DNA of 64,000 nucleotides, taken from the NCBI RefSeq assembly GCF_021088345.1, contig NZ_CP088156.1, positions 6,749,001 through 6,813,000 on the forward strand. The letters run 5' to 3'. The DNA is from Bradyrhizobium ontarionense (GTDB taxonomy: Bacteria; Pseudomonadota; Alphaproteobacteria; Rhizobiales; Xanthobacteraceae). Shown here piece by piece: positions 8,275-16,966 of this stretch (position 1 is its first letter; every line of letters starts with the position of its first letter). The position numbers and the translations under genes are program-made. Under the pieces are notes generated by a model. The model did no database searches, was not told the origin of the DNA, and saw only the letters and a program-made list of their open reading frames with translations.

Positions 8275-10271
8275 TGATCATGGAACGCAAGGACCAGCGA
8301 ACGAGCTGCCGCGCAGGAGTTGCGAAGCGCGTCGCCGCGCGGCTGTTCGGTGTGATCGCGACATTGGCGGTTCTGTCGTCACCGGCAAGCGCCTGGTGGA
8401 ACGACGAATGGCAGCTGCGCAAGAAGATCAGCATCGATGCGAGTGCCGCCGGCGCCAATATCACCGATCCGATCGGCACGACACCTGTCCTGATCAGGCT
8501 GCATCCCGGCAACTTCCGCTTCAGCGCCACCAAGGATGACGGCAGCGATCTCCGCTTCGTCGCCGGCGACGACAAGACGCCGCTGAAGCACCACATCGAA
8601 AAATATGACGCGCTGCTGGGTGAAGCGTTGGTCTGGGTCTCGGTGCCGAGCCTGCCGTCGGGCGCCAAGTCGGAGATCTGGCTCTATTACGGCAACAAGA
8701 AAGCGATACCGGTCGCAGACGCCAAGGGCAGCTACGATCCCGATTTTGCCCTCGTGTACCATCTTGCGGAGCGGGGCACGCCTGCATTGGACTCCACGGT
8801 TTGGGGAAACAACGCGCAGAGCGTCGGACAGCCGGCCGAGGGCTCGCTGATCGGCACGGGCCTTCGGCTCGATGGGCGGACGCCGCTGACCCTGCCGTCA
8901 TCATCGTCGCTGGCGATGGCCGCCGATGCCGGCTGGACGTTCTCGCTGTGGATCAAGCCGTCGGCGCTGCAGCCGAATGCTGCGCTGTTCAGCCGCCGCA
9001 ACGGCGACAGCGGCATCGTGATCGGTCTCGACAATGGCGCGCCTTTCGTGGAAGTGACCAATGCCGGCTCCGCGCAGCGGACTTCGGCAGGCGCGGCGAT
9101 CGCTGCGGCGAGCTGGCATCATCTGGCCGTTGTTGTAGGCAGCGGCAGGATCTCGCTCTACCTCGACGGCAATGCCTATGCGGCTCTCGATGCCGGTCTG
9201 CCGACGCTCGACACCACCGCGCAGATCGGTGGCAGCGATGCCGTGGCGGCCGCTCCGGCTCCCACTCAACCAACTCCTGCTGCGGCATCCGGTGATGCGG
9301 CCTCGGCGGATACGAATGGCGCGCCGGCAGGCACCAACGATGCGGCCGTCGCGGCGAGCCCGACGTTCGCGGGATTCGTCGGCGACGTCGACGAGCTCCA
9401 GATCAGCAAGGTCGCTCGCCCGGCAGGTTTCATTCGGCTCGCTGCGATCGGTCAGGGGCTGGATCAAGGCAAGCTCGTCACGTTCAGCGTGGACGAGGAG
9501 ACTGCGAGCTGGCTGTCCGGCTATTTTGCCGTGATCCTGAAATCGGTCACGCTCGACGGATGGGTGGTGATCGGTGTTCTGATGGTCATGGCCGCTGTCA
9601 GCTGGATGGTGATGTTCGACCGCGCCTCTTATCTGCGCAGTCAAGCCAAGGCCAACGCGCGCTTCCTGAAGGTCTATCGTGATCCGAAGTTCGACCTGAC
9701 GGTTTTCGGCAGCGGCGATGCCGAGGCCGTCGCATCGCTCGCTGGCGGCATCGGCAAGCGCGATGCGATCGTGCTGCGGTCGTCGTCGCTCTATCGCATC
9801 TACCGCATTGCAGCTGACGAGGTCCGGCGCCGTTCGGCTCGGAACGCCTTGCCTTACCTCTCCGCGACATCCATGGCTGCGATCCGCGCCGCTCTCGACG
9901 GCGGTGTCGTCCGGGAGATCCAGCGCCTGAACAGGCTCATGGTGATCCTCACGATCGCGATCTCGGGAGGACCGTTCCTGGGACTGCTCGGGACCGTCGT
10001 CGGCGTCATGATCACTTTCGCTGCGATCGCAGCGAGCGGCGACGTCAATGTCAACGCCATCGCGCCCGGCATCGCCGCGGCGCTGGTCGCCACCGTCGCG
10101 GGTCTCGGCGTCGCGATACCGGCCCTGTTCGGCTACAACTATCTCATCTCACGGATCAAGGATCTCACCGGCGACATCCAGGTCTTCGTCGACGAGCTGG
10201 TGACGCGGCTCGCGGAGCTGCATTCCGCAGATCAGCCGGATCCGGTCGAGCGCCGCATGGCAGCGGAGTAG
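8274..10271 (+). CDS. DUF2341-LamG-ExbB fusion protein (MotA/TolQ/ExbB proton channel)
   Basis: This 665-residue fusion has a signal peptide or first membrane segment (about 20-42), then a DUF2341 domain (about 42-150; WWNDEWQLRKKISID, SDLRFVAGDD, and the WLYYGNK ending). A concanavalin/LamG-like domain follows (about 165-390; GWTFSLWIKPS, WHHLAVVVGSGRISLYLDG). The C-terminal part (about 410-660) is an ExbB/TolQ proton-channel subunit with three membrane helices and the GTVVGVMITFAAIA motif. An Ala/Pro/Thr-rich insert sits within the LamG part at about 325-360. The periplasmic front half probably binds glycans or the exported substrate, while the back half works with the ExbD gene five bases downstream. 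The ATGA overlap with the transporter gene argues for one operon. Confidence 0.9.
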   Translation: MIMERKDQRTSCRAGVAKRVAARLFGVIATLAVLSSPASAWWNDEWQLRKKISIDASAAGANITDPIGTTPVLIRLHPGNFRFSATKDDGSDLRFVAGDDKTPLKHHIEKYDALLGEALVWVSVPSLPSGAKSEIWLYYGNKKAIPVADAKGSYDPDFALVYHLAERGTPALDSTVWGNNAQSVGQPAEGSLIGTGLRLDGRTPLTLPSSSSLAMAADAGWTFSLWIKPSALQPNAALFSRRNGDSGIVIGLDNGAPFVEVTNAGSAQRTSAGAAIAAASWHHLAVVVGSGRISLYLDGNAYAALDAGLPTLDTTAQIGGSDAVAAAPAPTQPTPAAASGDAASADTNGAPAGTNDAAVAASPTFAGFVGDVDELQISKVARPAGFIRLAAIGQGLDQGKLVTFSVDEETASWLSGYFAVILKSVTLDGWVVIGVLMVMAAVSWMVMFDRASYLRSQAKANARFLKVYRDPKFDLTVFGSGDAEAVASLAGGIGKRDAIVLRSSSLYRIYRIAADEVRRRSARNALPYLSATSMAAIRAALDGGVVREIQRLNRLMVILTIAISGGPFLGLLGTVVGVMITFAAIAASGDVNVNAIAPGIAAALVATVAGLGVAIPALFGYNYLISRIKDLTGDIQVFVDELVTRLAELHSADQPDPVERRMAAE

Positions 10272-10275
10272 CGTC

Positions 10276-10680
10276 ATGCAGATCAATGCCGACTCCAAAC
10301 CCTACGACGACATCAACATCACGCCGATGTTGGACCTCGCCTATGTGCTGCTGGTCATCTTCATCATCATGACGACCGCGACGGTACAGGGGCAGAAGGT
10401 CAACCTGCCCAAGGCGTCGGCGGCGCCGAGCCTCGCGACGCAGACGACCAAGGCGATCACGGTGGCCAACGACGGCAAGATCTTCCTCGACACCATTCCG
10501 GTGACCCTGCCGGAGCTCGAGCAGCGCCTGATCCAGCAGAAGGCGTTGACACCGGAATTTCCGGTGGTGCTGCGCGGCGATGCGCAGGCGCAATATCAGA
10601 GCGTGATGGACGTGCTCGACCTGTTGGGCCGTATCGGCCTGACCCAGGTCGGGCTTGCAACCAAGCCGCTGGTGAAGTGA
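10276..10680 (+). CDS. exbD: ExbD/TolR-family biopolymer transport protein
   Basis: The 134-residue protein has the ExbD plan: a short cytoplasmic N-terminus ending in INITPMLDLAYVLLVIF, where the Asp in the single membrane helix is the conserved proton-carrying residue, then a periplasmic domain of about 100 residues (ITVANDGKIFLDTIPV, VVLRGDAQAQYQSVMDVLD). With the fused ExbB encoded just upstream it should form the proton-driven motor for the TonB protein at 11179-11931. It is in the middle of the secretion operon. Confidence 0.92.
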   Translation: MQINADSKPYDDINITPMLDLAYVLLVIFIIMTTATVQGQKVNLPKASAAPSLATQTTKAITVANDGKIFLDTIPVTLPELEQRLIQQKALTPEFPVVLRGDAQAQYQSVMDVLDLLGRIGLTQVGLATKPLVK

Positions 10681-10699
10681 TCGAGCCGGACCGGATCAC

Positions 10700-11182
10700 A
10701 TGCGCAAATTGCCTCCCCCTCGACCGCCTGGTTCGCACCGCCCTCAGGACGGCGTGCTCGTGCAGCTGCGTGAGCTCATCCTGCGGCGGCGGATGCAATT
10801 GCTGTCGGCACGATCTGAAGGGGAGACGGTGTCGCTGGTTGAGTGCGACGAGTCTGCGGCGGTGTTGCCGTTTCCCGTCCGGAGTGAAGCGTTGCTCGCC
10901 AGTCTGGTGCCGACGCTTCGCGACCTCTATGTCCGTGGTGAGGACGAGAGCGACCCGTTCCTGATGACCATGTTGCATGGTCCACGGCCGCGATTGTCGA
11001 TCGATCGTGACGCCTATGTCGAGGTCAGGCACCAGCCCGAGGCGTTCCTTCTGAAGATCGCCGCGGCGCCGGATTCGAAGATCACGTTCGAGACGCCGGA
11101 TTTTGCCACGCTGGTGAAGTTCGTGCTGCAGTACATGGCCGAGCGGCATGGCGAGCCCCGGTCGGACGGGAGCTTGTCGTGA
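10700..11182 (+). CDS. Conserved hypothetical protein in the secretion operon
   Basis: I do not recognise this 160-residue protein. It has no signal peptide and no membrane helix, starts with a basic Pro-rich stretch (MRKLPPPRPPG) and looks like a soluble cytoplasmic protein with alternating strands and helices. Its stop overlaps the GTG start of the next TonB gene by four bases (GTGA), so the two are almost certainly translated together. The position between exbD and tonB suggests a role in the energising or regulation of the export machinery. P. aeruginosa has uncharacterised genes at the corresponding place of its pdt locus (from memory), which would be the first comparison to make. Confidence 0.7.
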   Translation: MRKLPPPRPPGSHRPQDGVLVQLRELILRRRMQLLSARSEGETVSLVECDESAAVLPFPVRSEALLASLVPTLRDLYVRGEDESDPFLMTMLHGPRPRLSIDRDAYVEVRHQPEAFLLKIAAAPDSKITFETPDFATLVKFVLQYMAERHGEPRSDGSLS

Positions 11183-11931
11183 GCGAGCTCGAGAGCGGCA
11201 CTCGCGTCGCGGCCGAATCGGTAGGGGCTGGCACGCAACCCAGCCGGTTGGGCTCTTCGCTGCGTTTTGCCGTGACGATCATTGTGATCGCGTTGCCGTT
11301 GGGGAGCGTCGCCTATTGGGTTTTCGCGCAGCGCGATCAGCCGCCCCCGCCGCGTCAGGTTCACGAGATTACGCTGCTGACCATCACGCCGCCGCCTCCA
11401 CCGCCTCCGCCCCCGAAGGTAGCGCCGCCGGTCGAGCAGAAGATGGTCGAGCAGCCGAAGATGGCGGAGCCCGAATTCAAAGAGGACAAGCCGGTCGACA
11501 AGCCGCAGGACAAGCCGATCAAGGACGCCAAGGCTGATCAGCCGCCGGGCCCGCTGTCGCTCGACGCCAAGGCGACCGGCCCCGGCGATCTGTTCGGCCT
11601 CGGTGGCAAGCCCGGCGGCAGTCCCTACGGCGGCGCAGGCGGCGGTGGCAGCCGCTGGGGCTGGTACGCCTCGATGATCCAGCAGCAGATCGAGGCGGCG
11701 CTGCGCGCCAACGACAAGACCAAGAAGGCGGTCATCAGAGTGCAGATCAGCCTTTGGGCCGACAGCTCTGGACGTGTCAGCCGCGTCCAGCTGCTCTCAT
11801 CAACGGGGGACGCTGCGCTGGATCAGGCGCTGCGTGACGACGTTCTCGGCAGTCTGATGCTGCGTCAGCCGCCGCCGAAGGACATGCCGATGCCGATCGT
11901 GACTCGCGTCACGGCGAGCCGGCCGAGCTGA
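11179..11931 (+). CDS. TonB-family energy transducer of the secretion operon
   Basis: The 250-residue protein starts at a GTG overlapping the previous stop. One membrane helix lies at about residues 30-50. A classic proline-rich linker follows (eight prolines in a row near residue 75, then repeated EQPKMAEPEF/KPVDKPQDKP units), then a glycine-rich hinge and a TonB-type C-terminal domain (RVQISLWADSSGRVSRVQLLSS, GDAALDQALRDDVLGSL). It is presumably the dedicated partner of the adjacent fused ExbB and ExbD. Its outer-membrane target is not obvious, since no TonB-dependent receptor is encoded in this operon. The candidates are the two-partner transporter or the porin that follows, either of which would be unusual. 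Confidence 0.87.
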   Translation: MSELESGTRVAAESVGAGTQPSRLGSSLRFAVTIIVIALPLGSVAYWVFAQRDQPPPPRQVHEITLLTITPPPPPPPPPKVAPPVEQKMVEQPKMAEPEFKEDKPVDKPQDKPIKDAKADQPPGPLSLDAKATGPGDLFGLGGKPGGSPYGGAGGGGSRWGWYASMIQQQIEAALRANDKTKKAVIRVQISLWADSSGRVSRVQLLSSTGDAALDQALRDDVLGSLMLRQPPPKDMPMPIVTRVTASRPS

Positions 11932-11969
11932 TTTCCGTCAAACACGACGAGCTAAAAGGACTGGGGACG

Positions 11970-13844
11970 ATGTTCGAGACTTTTCCAAATGCACGCAGAT
12001 GTGCGCTCCTGATCGCCGCCTCGCTCGCGGCGGTCGGCTGTGCCGCCCCGGCATTTGGCCAGACTTCCGATCAAGCCGCAGCATCCGAGAAGAAGTCGGG
12101 CTCGAGCAAACCGAAATTGTCGGATGCCAGACCGACCTCGCCGAACGCCACGATCAATCTCGTCCATCTCCTCGTCAAGCAGGGCGTCCTCACCGAGGAC
12201 CAGGCGGCGGGGCTGATCAAGCAGGCCGACGATGAGGCCTACATCGCGCGCCAGGCAGCGAAGAACGCTTCGACCAGAGCGGAGGAGGCCGCCAAGGCTG
12301 CCAACGCCGCGGCGGCGGCGACCGAACCGAATGGCACGCGGCACGTCACCTACGTGCCTGAGGTGGTCAAGCGGCAGCTGCGCGAGGACATCAAGCGCGA
12401 GGTGATGGCGAGGGCGGAGCATGAGAACTGGGCGTCGCCGGGCAAATACCCGGAGTGGGCGCAGCGCATTCGCTTCTACGGGGACATTCGCGCCCGCTAT
12501 CAGGGCAGCTTCTTTCCGACTGGCAACGATCAGCTCGATGCATTCAACTTCAACACGGTCAATACTGGCTCGCCTTACGACATGGCGAGTTCATACAATC
12601 TGCCGACTTACAACGCCTCCAAGAACCGCAATCAAGCCAAGCTTCGCGCGCGCCTCGGAATGGAAGCGGATCTCACCAGCGGCTTTCTTGCAGGAATCCG
12701 TATCGCGACAGGTGAGTCGAACTCACCAGTTTCGACAAACCAGACCATGGGCGGTGGTGGTTCGAATTTTTCCAAGTTCGGGCTGTGGCTCGATCGGGGG
12801 TACCTGACCTATCAGGCATGGGACCGGGATCTGGTGGCATCGGTCGGACGTTTCGACAACCCGTTCTGGTCGCCGACCGATCTCGTCTGGAACCGCGATC
12901 TCGGGTTCGACGGCTTTGCGCTTCAAGGCAAATATCGCGTGTCCGAGGGCTTCACGCCGTTCGGCGTGATCGGCGCCTTTCCGATCTTCAACACCGACTT
13001 CAACGCTGGCACCAATCTGACGCAGCTGGACTCCAAGTTTGCAAGCCACGACAAATGGCTGTTCGGCGCGCAAGGCGGCTTCGCGTCGCGTTTCGATCCA
13101 CTTCACGAATTCCGCGTCGCCGCCGCTTTCTATGATTTCGAAAACGTGCAGGGCCAGGCTTCCGAGCCGTGCTACGTACAGTCGAGTTCGGACGTCTGCA
13201 ACACGGACCAGACGCGGCCGTTGTTTGCCCAAAAGGGCAACACCTACATGCTGCTGCGCAACTTCCAGGTTGGCTCCTGGAACAATAACGGCACGACAAG
13301 CCTCTATCAGTATTTCGGTCTGCTGCAGAAATACCGGCCACTGACGGTGAGTGCATCGGTCGATCTCGGCGATTTTCATCCCTATCATATCGTGATTGAC
13401 GGCGAGTTCGTCTGGAATACGGCCTTTAATCGGGCGCTCACTGCCGGCGGCACCGGCCTCGCGGCAAGCACCGGCATCACGGCGCCAGGCATGGCGCTCA
13501 ACAATCGCGCCGCGACGTCGGACGGACAGACCATCGGCCCGTTCAATGGCGGCGACAAAGGCTGGATGACACGGGTCACGGTCGGCAACAAGGAGATCAA
13601 GCAGCTCGGCGACTGGAACGTCCACGCCGGCTACAAATATCTCGAGTCCGACGCCACGCTCGACTCCTTCGTCGATTCCGACTTCGGCCTCGGCGGCACC
13701 AACCTCAAGGGCTACTTCGTTGGCGGCAGCTACGGTCTCAGCCCGAATGTCTGGGCCTCGCTGCGCTGGATGAGCGCCAATAGTATCGGCGGTGCGCCTT
13801 ACGCGGTCGACGTCCTGCTCGTCGATCTCAACGCGAAGTTCTGA
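11970..13844 (+). CDS. Putative outer-membrane porin with coiled-coil N-terminus
   Basis: This 624-residue protein has a signal peptide (residues 1-31), a Ser/Lys-rich segment and a helical stretch of about residues 60-115 that may form a coiled coil (NLVHLLVKQGVLTEDQAAGL is a domain start seen in putative porins). A beta-barrel of roughly 450 residues follows, starting near RIRFYGDIRARYQG and ending in Phe (LVDLNAKF), as expected for outer-membrane proteins. Putative porins of this kind occur in proteobacteria near TonB/ExbB systems. It lies 38 bp after the TonB gene and three bases before the next gene, so it is part of the operon. It may let phosphate, small solutes or the energising complex reach the outer membrane; the substrate cannot be read from sequence. 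Confidence 0.8.
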   Translation: MFETFPNARRCALLIAASLAAVGCAAPAFGQTSDQAAASEKKSGSSKPKLSDARPTSPNATINLVHLLVKQGVLTEDQAAGLIKQADDEAYIARQAAKNASTRAEEAAKAANAAAAATEPNGTRHVTYVPEVVKRQLREDIKREVMARAEHENWASPGKYPEWAQRIRFYGDIRARYQGSFFPTGNDQLDAFNFNTVNTGSPYDMASSYNLPTYNASKNRNQAKLRARLGMEADLTSGFLAGIRIATGESNSPVSTNQTMGGGGSNFSKFGLWLDRGYLTYQAWDRDLVASVGRFDNPFWSPTDLVWNRDLGFDGFALQGKYRVSEGFTPFGVIGAFPIFNTDFNAGTNLTQLDSKFASHDKWLFGAQGGFASRFDPLHEFRVAAAFYDFENVQGQASEPCYVQSSSDVCNTDQTRPLFAQKGNTYMLLRNFQVGSWNNNGTTSLYQYFGLLQKYRPLTVSASVDLGDFHPYHIVIDGEFVWNTAFNRALTAGGTGLAASTGITAPGMALNNRAATSDGQTIGPFNGGDKGWMTRVTVGNKEIKQLGDWNVHAGYKYLESDATLDSFVDSDFGLGGTNLKGYFVGGSYGLSPNVWASLRWMSANSIGGAPYAVDVLLVDLNAKF

Positions 13845-13847
13845 GCC

Positions 13848-14447
13848 ATGCGCATACGTTCGTCATTCCTCGTGATCGCAGCGGCTGCTTGGATACCGGT
13901 TGGACTCGCGCGGGCCGCCGACAGCGACGCCGACAAGCTGCGCGAGGCGCTGCGCGCCGCGACCATGCAGACGCGCCAGTTGGAGGACCAGCGGGCCGCG
14001 CTGCAGGCGAAGCTCGCCGACGCCGAGAAGGAGAAGGCCGTCGCCAAGGCCCAGATCGAGGGCGCGAAGGCCGAGACCCGCAGGGTCGAGAAGCGGGAGC
14101 GCGAGACGACGGAGGAGTTCAACCGCCGTCTCGCGGAACGCGACGAGACGCTCGACAAATGGAAGGCCGCCTATGAGGAGGCGGCCAGTGTCGCCCGCGA
14201 TCGCGATGCGGCGCGTGCGAAGTTCGAGGCCGAAGCCAAGGCGTACAAGGCTTCGACCGACAGCTGTGTTGCCAAGAACACGCAGCTGATCACACATGGC
14301 CAGGATCTCCTGCGGCGTTATCAAAGTGTCACCATCGGCGACACAATCGTGGCGCGTGAGCCCGTGCTCGGCTTGCGGCGTGTCGAAATCCAGAACGCGA
14401 TCCAAGACCTCCGGGACAAGATCCTCGACCAGAAGGCGGCACCATGA
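13848..14447 (+). CDS. Exported coiled-coil protein of unknown function
   Basis: The 199-residue protein has an N-terminal signal peptide (residues 1-23, cleavage after an ARA end) and then a continuous charged helix from about 25 to 135. That helix is rich in Ala, Lys, Glu and Arg with heptad spacing, so it is a coiled coil. The last 60 residues contain one Cys and a compact segment (TQLITHGQDLLRRYQSV). It is not a recognised enzyme. It sits three bases after the porin gene and overlaps the peptidyl-prolyl isomerase gene by four bases, so it should act in the periplasm with the same machine, perhaps as a spacer or scaffold. Confidence 0.75.
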   Translation: MRIRSSFLVIAAAAWIPVGLARAADSDADKLREALRAATMQTRQLEDQRAALQAKLADAEKEKAVAKAQIEGAKAETRRVEKRERETTEEFNRRLAERDETLDKWKAAYEEAASVARDRDAARAKFEAEAKAYKASTDSCVAKNTQLITHGQDLLRRYQSVTIGDTIVAREPVLGLRRVEIQNAIQDLRDKILDQKAAP

Positions 14448-15499
14448 GTTCTCCATTCTTCGGCAGCGCAGTCCGGATGCGATCGTTCCAGGTTTCCATG
14501 CTCGCCGCGGCGCTGGCCTGCGCCCCCTTGGCGGTTTCGGCGCAGACCGCCCCGCCGCGTCCTGCCGCCCCGGCCGTCAAGCCGAAGCCGTCAGCGCCGG
14601 TGGCTGCCACGGCCGCGCAACCTCCGGCCGCGACGCCGGTGCAGAGCGTCGCATCCGGCAAGAGCACGGGAGGCGATGACGTCATCGCCCGCGTCGGCGG
14701 CACCAACGTCTCCGCTGACGAGATCCGCAGTTATGTCGCTGCGCTCGGACCGCGCGAGCGCGCGGCGTTCGGACAGGATCCGGGCCTGCTCAGCCAGGCC
14801 GTTCGCATGATGCTCGCCAACCGCATCGTGCTGCAGGAGGTCGTCGCCAAAAAGTGGGATCAGCAGCCGAGCATCGCCGAGCAGCTCGACCGCGTGCGTG
14901 AGAATGCCGTGGTGGAGTTGTATCTGCAATCGGTGTCGACGCCTCCGGCCGGCTTCCCCAGCGATGACGAGCTGCAGAAGGTCTACGACGCCAACCGCGC
15001 GGCATTGCTGATGCCGCGTCAGTTCCAGCTGGCGCAGATCTTCGTGCCCTTGTCCAAGGACGCCGACAAGGCGGCCGAGGACAAGAGCAGGAAGACGGTC
15101 GAAGACATCCAGCGCAAGCTGAAGGCGCCGGGAGCCGATTTCGCTGCCCTCGCCAACGACAACAGCGAGGTCAAGAACGGCGGCGACCTCGGCTGGATCG
15201 TCGAAAGCCAGATCCGCCCGGAGATCCGCGCCACCGTGATGGAGCTTGCCAAGAGCGCCGTGTCGGAGCCGATCAAGCTCGACGATGGCTGGCACATCCT
15301 CAAGCTGGTCGACACCAAGGCGTCCTACACGCGGACCCTGCCCGAGGTTCGTGATGCGCTCGTGCAGCAGATCCGCAACGAGCGCGCGGGCGCGCTGCGG
15401 CGCGCCTATCTCGCCGATCTCGTGAAGCAGCATCCGCCGGTCATCAACGAGCTCGCGCTGTCCAATCTGCTCAGCGAGCAGGTCTCGGCGGCGAGATAG
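14444..15499 (+). CDS. Periplasmic parvulin-type peptidyl-prolyl cis-trans isomerase (PpiC/SurA-like)
   Basis: The 351-residue protein has a signal peptide, a Pro/Ala-rich linker (to about residue 75) and a SurA-like N-terminal chaperone part (about 80-180). One parvulin rotamase domain follows at about 185-290, with the usual RQFQLAQIFVPL start, ADFAALANDNSE, the GGDLGWI motif and DGWHILKL end. Such proteins help outer-membrane or secreted proteins fold in the periplasm. Here it probably serves the exoprotein or the barrels of this operon. From memory, a parvulin gene also occurs in the P. aeruginosa pdt region, which supports the comparison. It overlaps the upstream gene by ATGA. Confidence 0.87.
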   Translation: MSSPFFGSAVRMRSFQVSMLAAALACAPLAVSAQTAPPRPAAPAVKPKPSAPVAATAAQPPAATPVQSVASGKSTGGDDVIARVGGTNVSADEIRSYVAALGPRERAAFGQDPGLLSQAVRMMLANRIVLQEVVAKKWDQQPSIAEQLDRVRENAVVELYLQSVSTPPAGFPSDDELQKVYDANRAALLMPRQFQLAQIFVPLSKDADKAAEDKSRKTVEDIQRKLKAPGADFAALANDNSEVKNGGDLGWIVESQIRPEIRATVMELAKSAVSEPIKLDDGWHILKLVDTKASYTRTLPEVRDALVQQIRNERAGALRRAYLADLVKQHPPVINELALSNLLSEQVSAAR

Positions 15500-15565
15500 C
15501 GCCGCGATGTCTGCTCGCGTTGCCGGCGCGCCGGCCGTCCTCTCGTTTCTGATACGGAGCTTCTG

Positions 15566-16093
15566 ATGTCCGACACCATCATCGACAGGCTGTCTCTCGA
15601 TCGGCTGCGCGAGCAGTTCCAGCACGCGGGCTACCGCGTCGAAGCGCTGACCGATCCCGCCGCGAACCTCTCCTATCTGCGCTCTGCGACCAACGGGATC
15701 GCATTCGATATTCGTCCCGGCAACATGCTGCCCGGCGACGAGCAGGTCTTCGTCGACGTCGCGCTGATCGCGGTCCTGCACGTGCAGGGTGAGATGCCGC
15801 TGGATCTCGTCAATCGCTGGAACGCAACGCGCCGCTTCGCCCGCCTGCAGTTCAGCCCGCCCTTCCTGGCCTTGTCGCTGGACATCTCCGTGGCCGGCGG
15901 TGTTTCTCCAACCCATGTGCGCGGACAGATCGAGATCTGGGACCAGCTCGTGCAGCAGCTGGTGTCTTTCCTCCGTGAGGAGATCGCAGCCCTTGCCAAG
16001 CCGAAGCAGGCCGACGATGCCCAGACCGCGACGACGCCCGCGTCTGCAAACGGCCACATCGCCGATGCGGGTCCGGCTCATCCGGTGCAGTAG
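15566..16093 (+). CDS. YbjN-domain protein
   Basis: The 175-residue protein matches the YbjN family over most of its length: an N-terminal helix (IDRLSLDRLREQFQHAGYRVE), an alternating beta core (IAFDIRPGNMLPGDEQVFVDVALIA) and the helical end VRGQIEIWDQLVQQLVSFLREEI. The last 25 residues are a flexible Ala/Thr tail. YbjN proteins are fold relatives of type III secretion chaperones and are thought to bind other proteins; E. coli YbjN affects motility and stress responses. In this operon a chaperone or adaptor role toward the secretion apparatus is a reasonable inference. There is no signal peptide, so it is cytoplasmic. Confidence 0.8.
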   Translation: MSDTIIDRLSLDRLREQFQHAGYRVEALTDPAANLSYLRSATNGIAFDIRPGNMLPGDEQVFVDVALIAVLHVQGEMPLDLVNRWNATRRFARLQFSPPFLALSLDISVAGGVSPTHVRGQIEIWDQLVQQLVSFLREEIAALAKPKQADDAQTATTPASANGHIADAGPAHPVQ

Positions 16094-16100
16094 CGCGCGC

Positions 16101-16961
16101 ATGGGTAACACCGCGAGCATCGATCCCGACAGGCAAAGCGCAGCCATACCGTGCGGCCGCCGCATGGTCGTGCTCGCAGCCGTCGCGATCGCACTTGCGG
16201 CTGCCGTTTCGGTCGCCCCGCTGCACGCGGAGCCGGCCGCTGAGGATCGCGCCGCTCGCGAGAGTGATGCAGGCTCCGAGTCGACGCTGAGCGTTGTCGC
16301 CAAGCCGCCGGCGGTTTCTGCACTCTCAAGGCCGGGATCATCCTCGGCTCCATCCGTCGGCCCGTCCTCGACCGCAGGTCAGTCAGACGCACTCGGCACC
16401 TATCGGGCGTTGATCGCCAAGGAGGCTCGGAACTCGGCGCTTGCGCCGGAGATTGCCGAGGCGGTCATGGCCGTGGAGAGCGGCTACAACCCCGACGCGA
16501 TCGGCGGCTCCGGTGAGATCGGCCTGATGCAGATCATGCCGTCGACGGCGCGGATGCTGGGGTTTATCGGGAGCAATGCCGAACTCGCGGTGCCCGAGAC
16601 CAACATTCATTATGGTGTGCTGTACCTGGCCCAGGCTTGGCGTCTGGCCGGCGGCGATCTCTGTACGGCGACGATGAAATATCGTGCCGGCCATGGCGAG
16701 ACGCGGTTCTCCTATCTGTCGGTCAACTACTGCCTGGCGGTGCGGGCCAAGCTCGCCGCGCGCGGCTTCGCCGTGACCGGCGAGGTTCCGACGCCGACGT
16801 TCGGGGCGCCCGGCAGCGCCGCTGCGAGCAGCGTTGCGCGGGCCGGCGGCGCCTGCGGCCGCCGCTGCCTGATCGCACCGGCGACGCTCGGCCGCGTCGA
16901 TCTGGCATCCCTCAATGCGAAGCTGAGCACACTGGTCGTGCAGGCGCGCGCGGGGAGGTGA
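16101..16961 (+). CDS. Lytic transglycosylase, SLT domain
   Basis: From the ATG at 16101 the protein has 286 residues. It has an N-terminal signal/membrane segment (about 22-44), a Ser/Pro-rich linker, then a Slt-type lysozyme-like domain at about 100-225. The catalytic Glu is E126 in AVESGYNP, followed by the GLMQIMPSTA motif and the AYL/Y-type GVLYLAQAW segment. Two closely spaced cysteines (CGRRC) lie in the C-terminal tail. Such enzymes cut the peptidoglycan sugar backbone and often make room for trans-envelope machines. The gene starts seven bases after the YbjN stop and ends overlapping or adjoining the next gene, fitting a cell-wall-gap role for this locus. Confidence 0.87.
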   Translation: MGNTASIDPDRQSAAIPCGRRMVVLAAVAIALAAAVSVAPLHAEPAAEDRAARESDAGSESTLSVVAKPPAVSALSRPGSSSAPSVGPSSTAGQSDALGTYRALIAKEARNSALAPEIAEAVMAVESGYNPDAIGGSGEIGLMQIMPSTARMLGFIGSNAELAVPETNIHYGVLYLAQAWRLAGGDLCTATMKYRAGHGETRFSYLSVNYCLAVRAKLAARGFAVTGEVPTPTFGAPGSAAASSVARAGGACGRRCLIAPATLGRVDLASLNAKLSTLVVQARAGR

Positions 16962-16966
16962 CGCCG

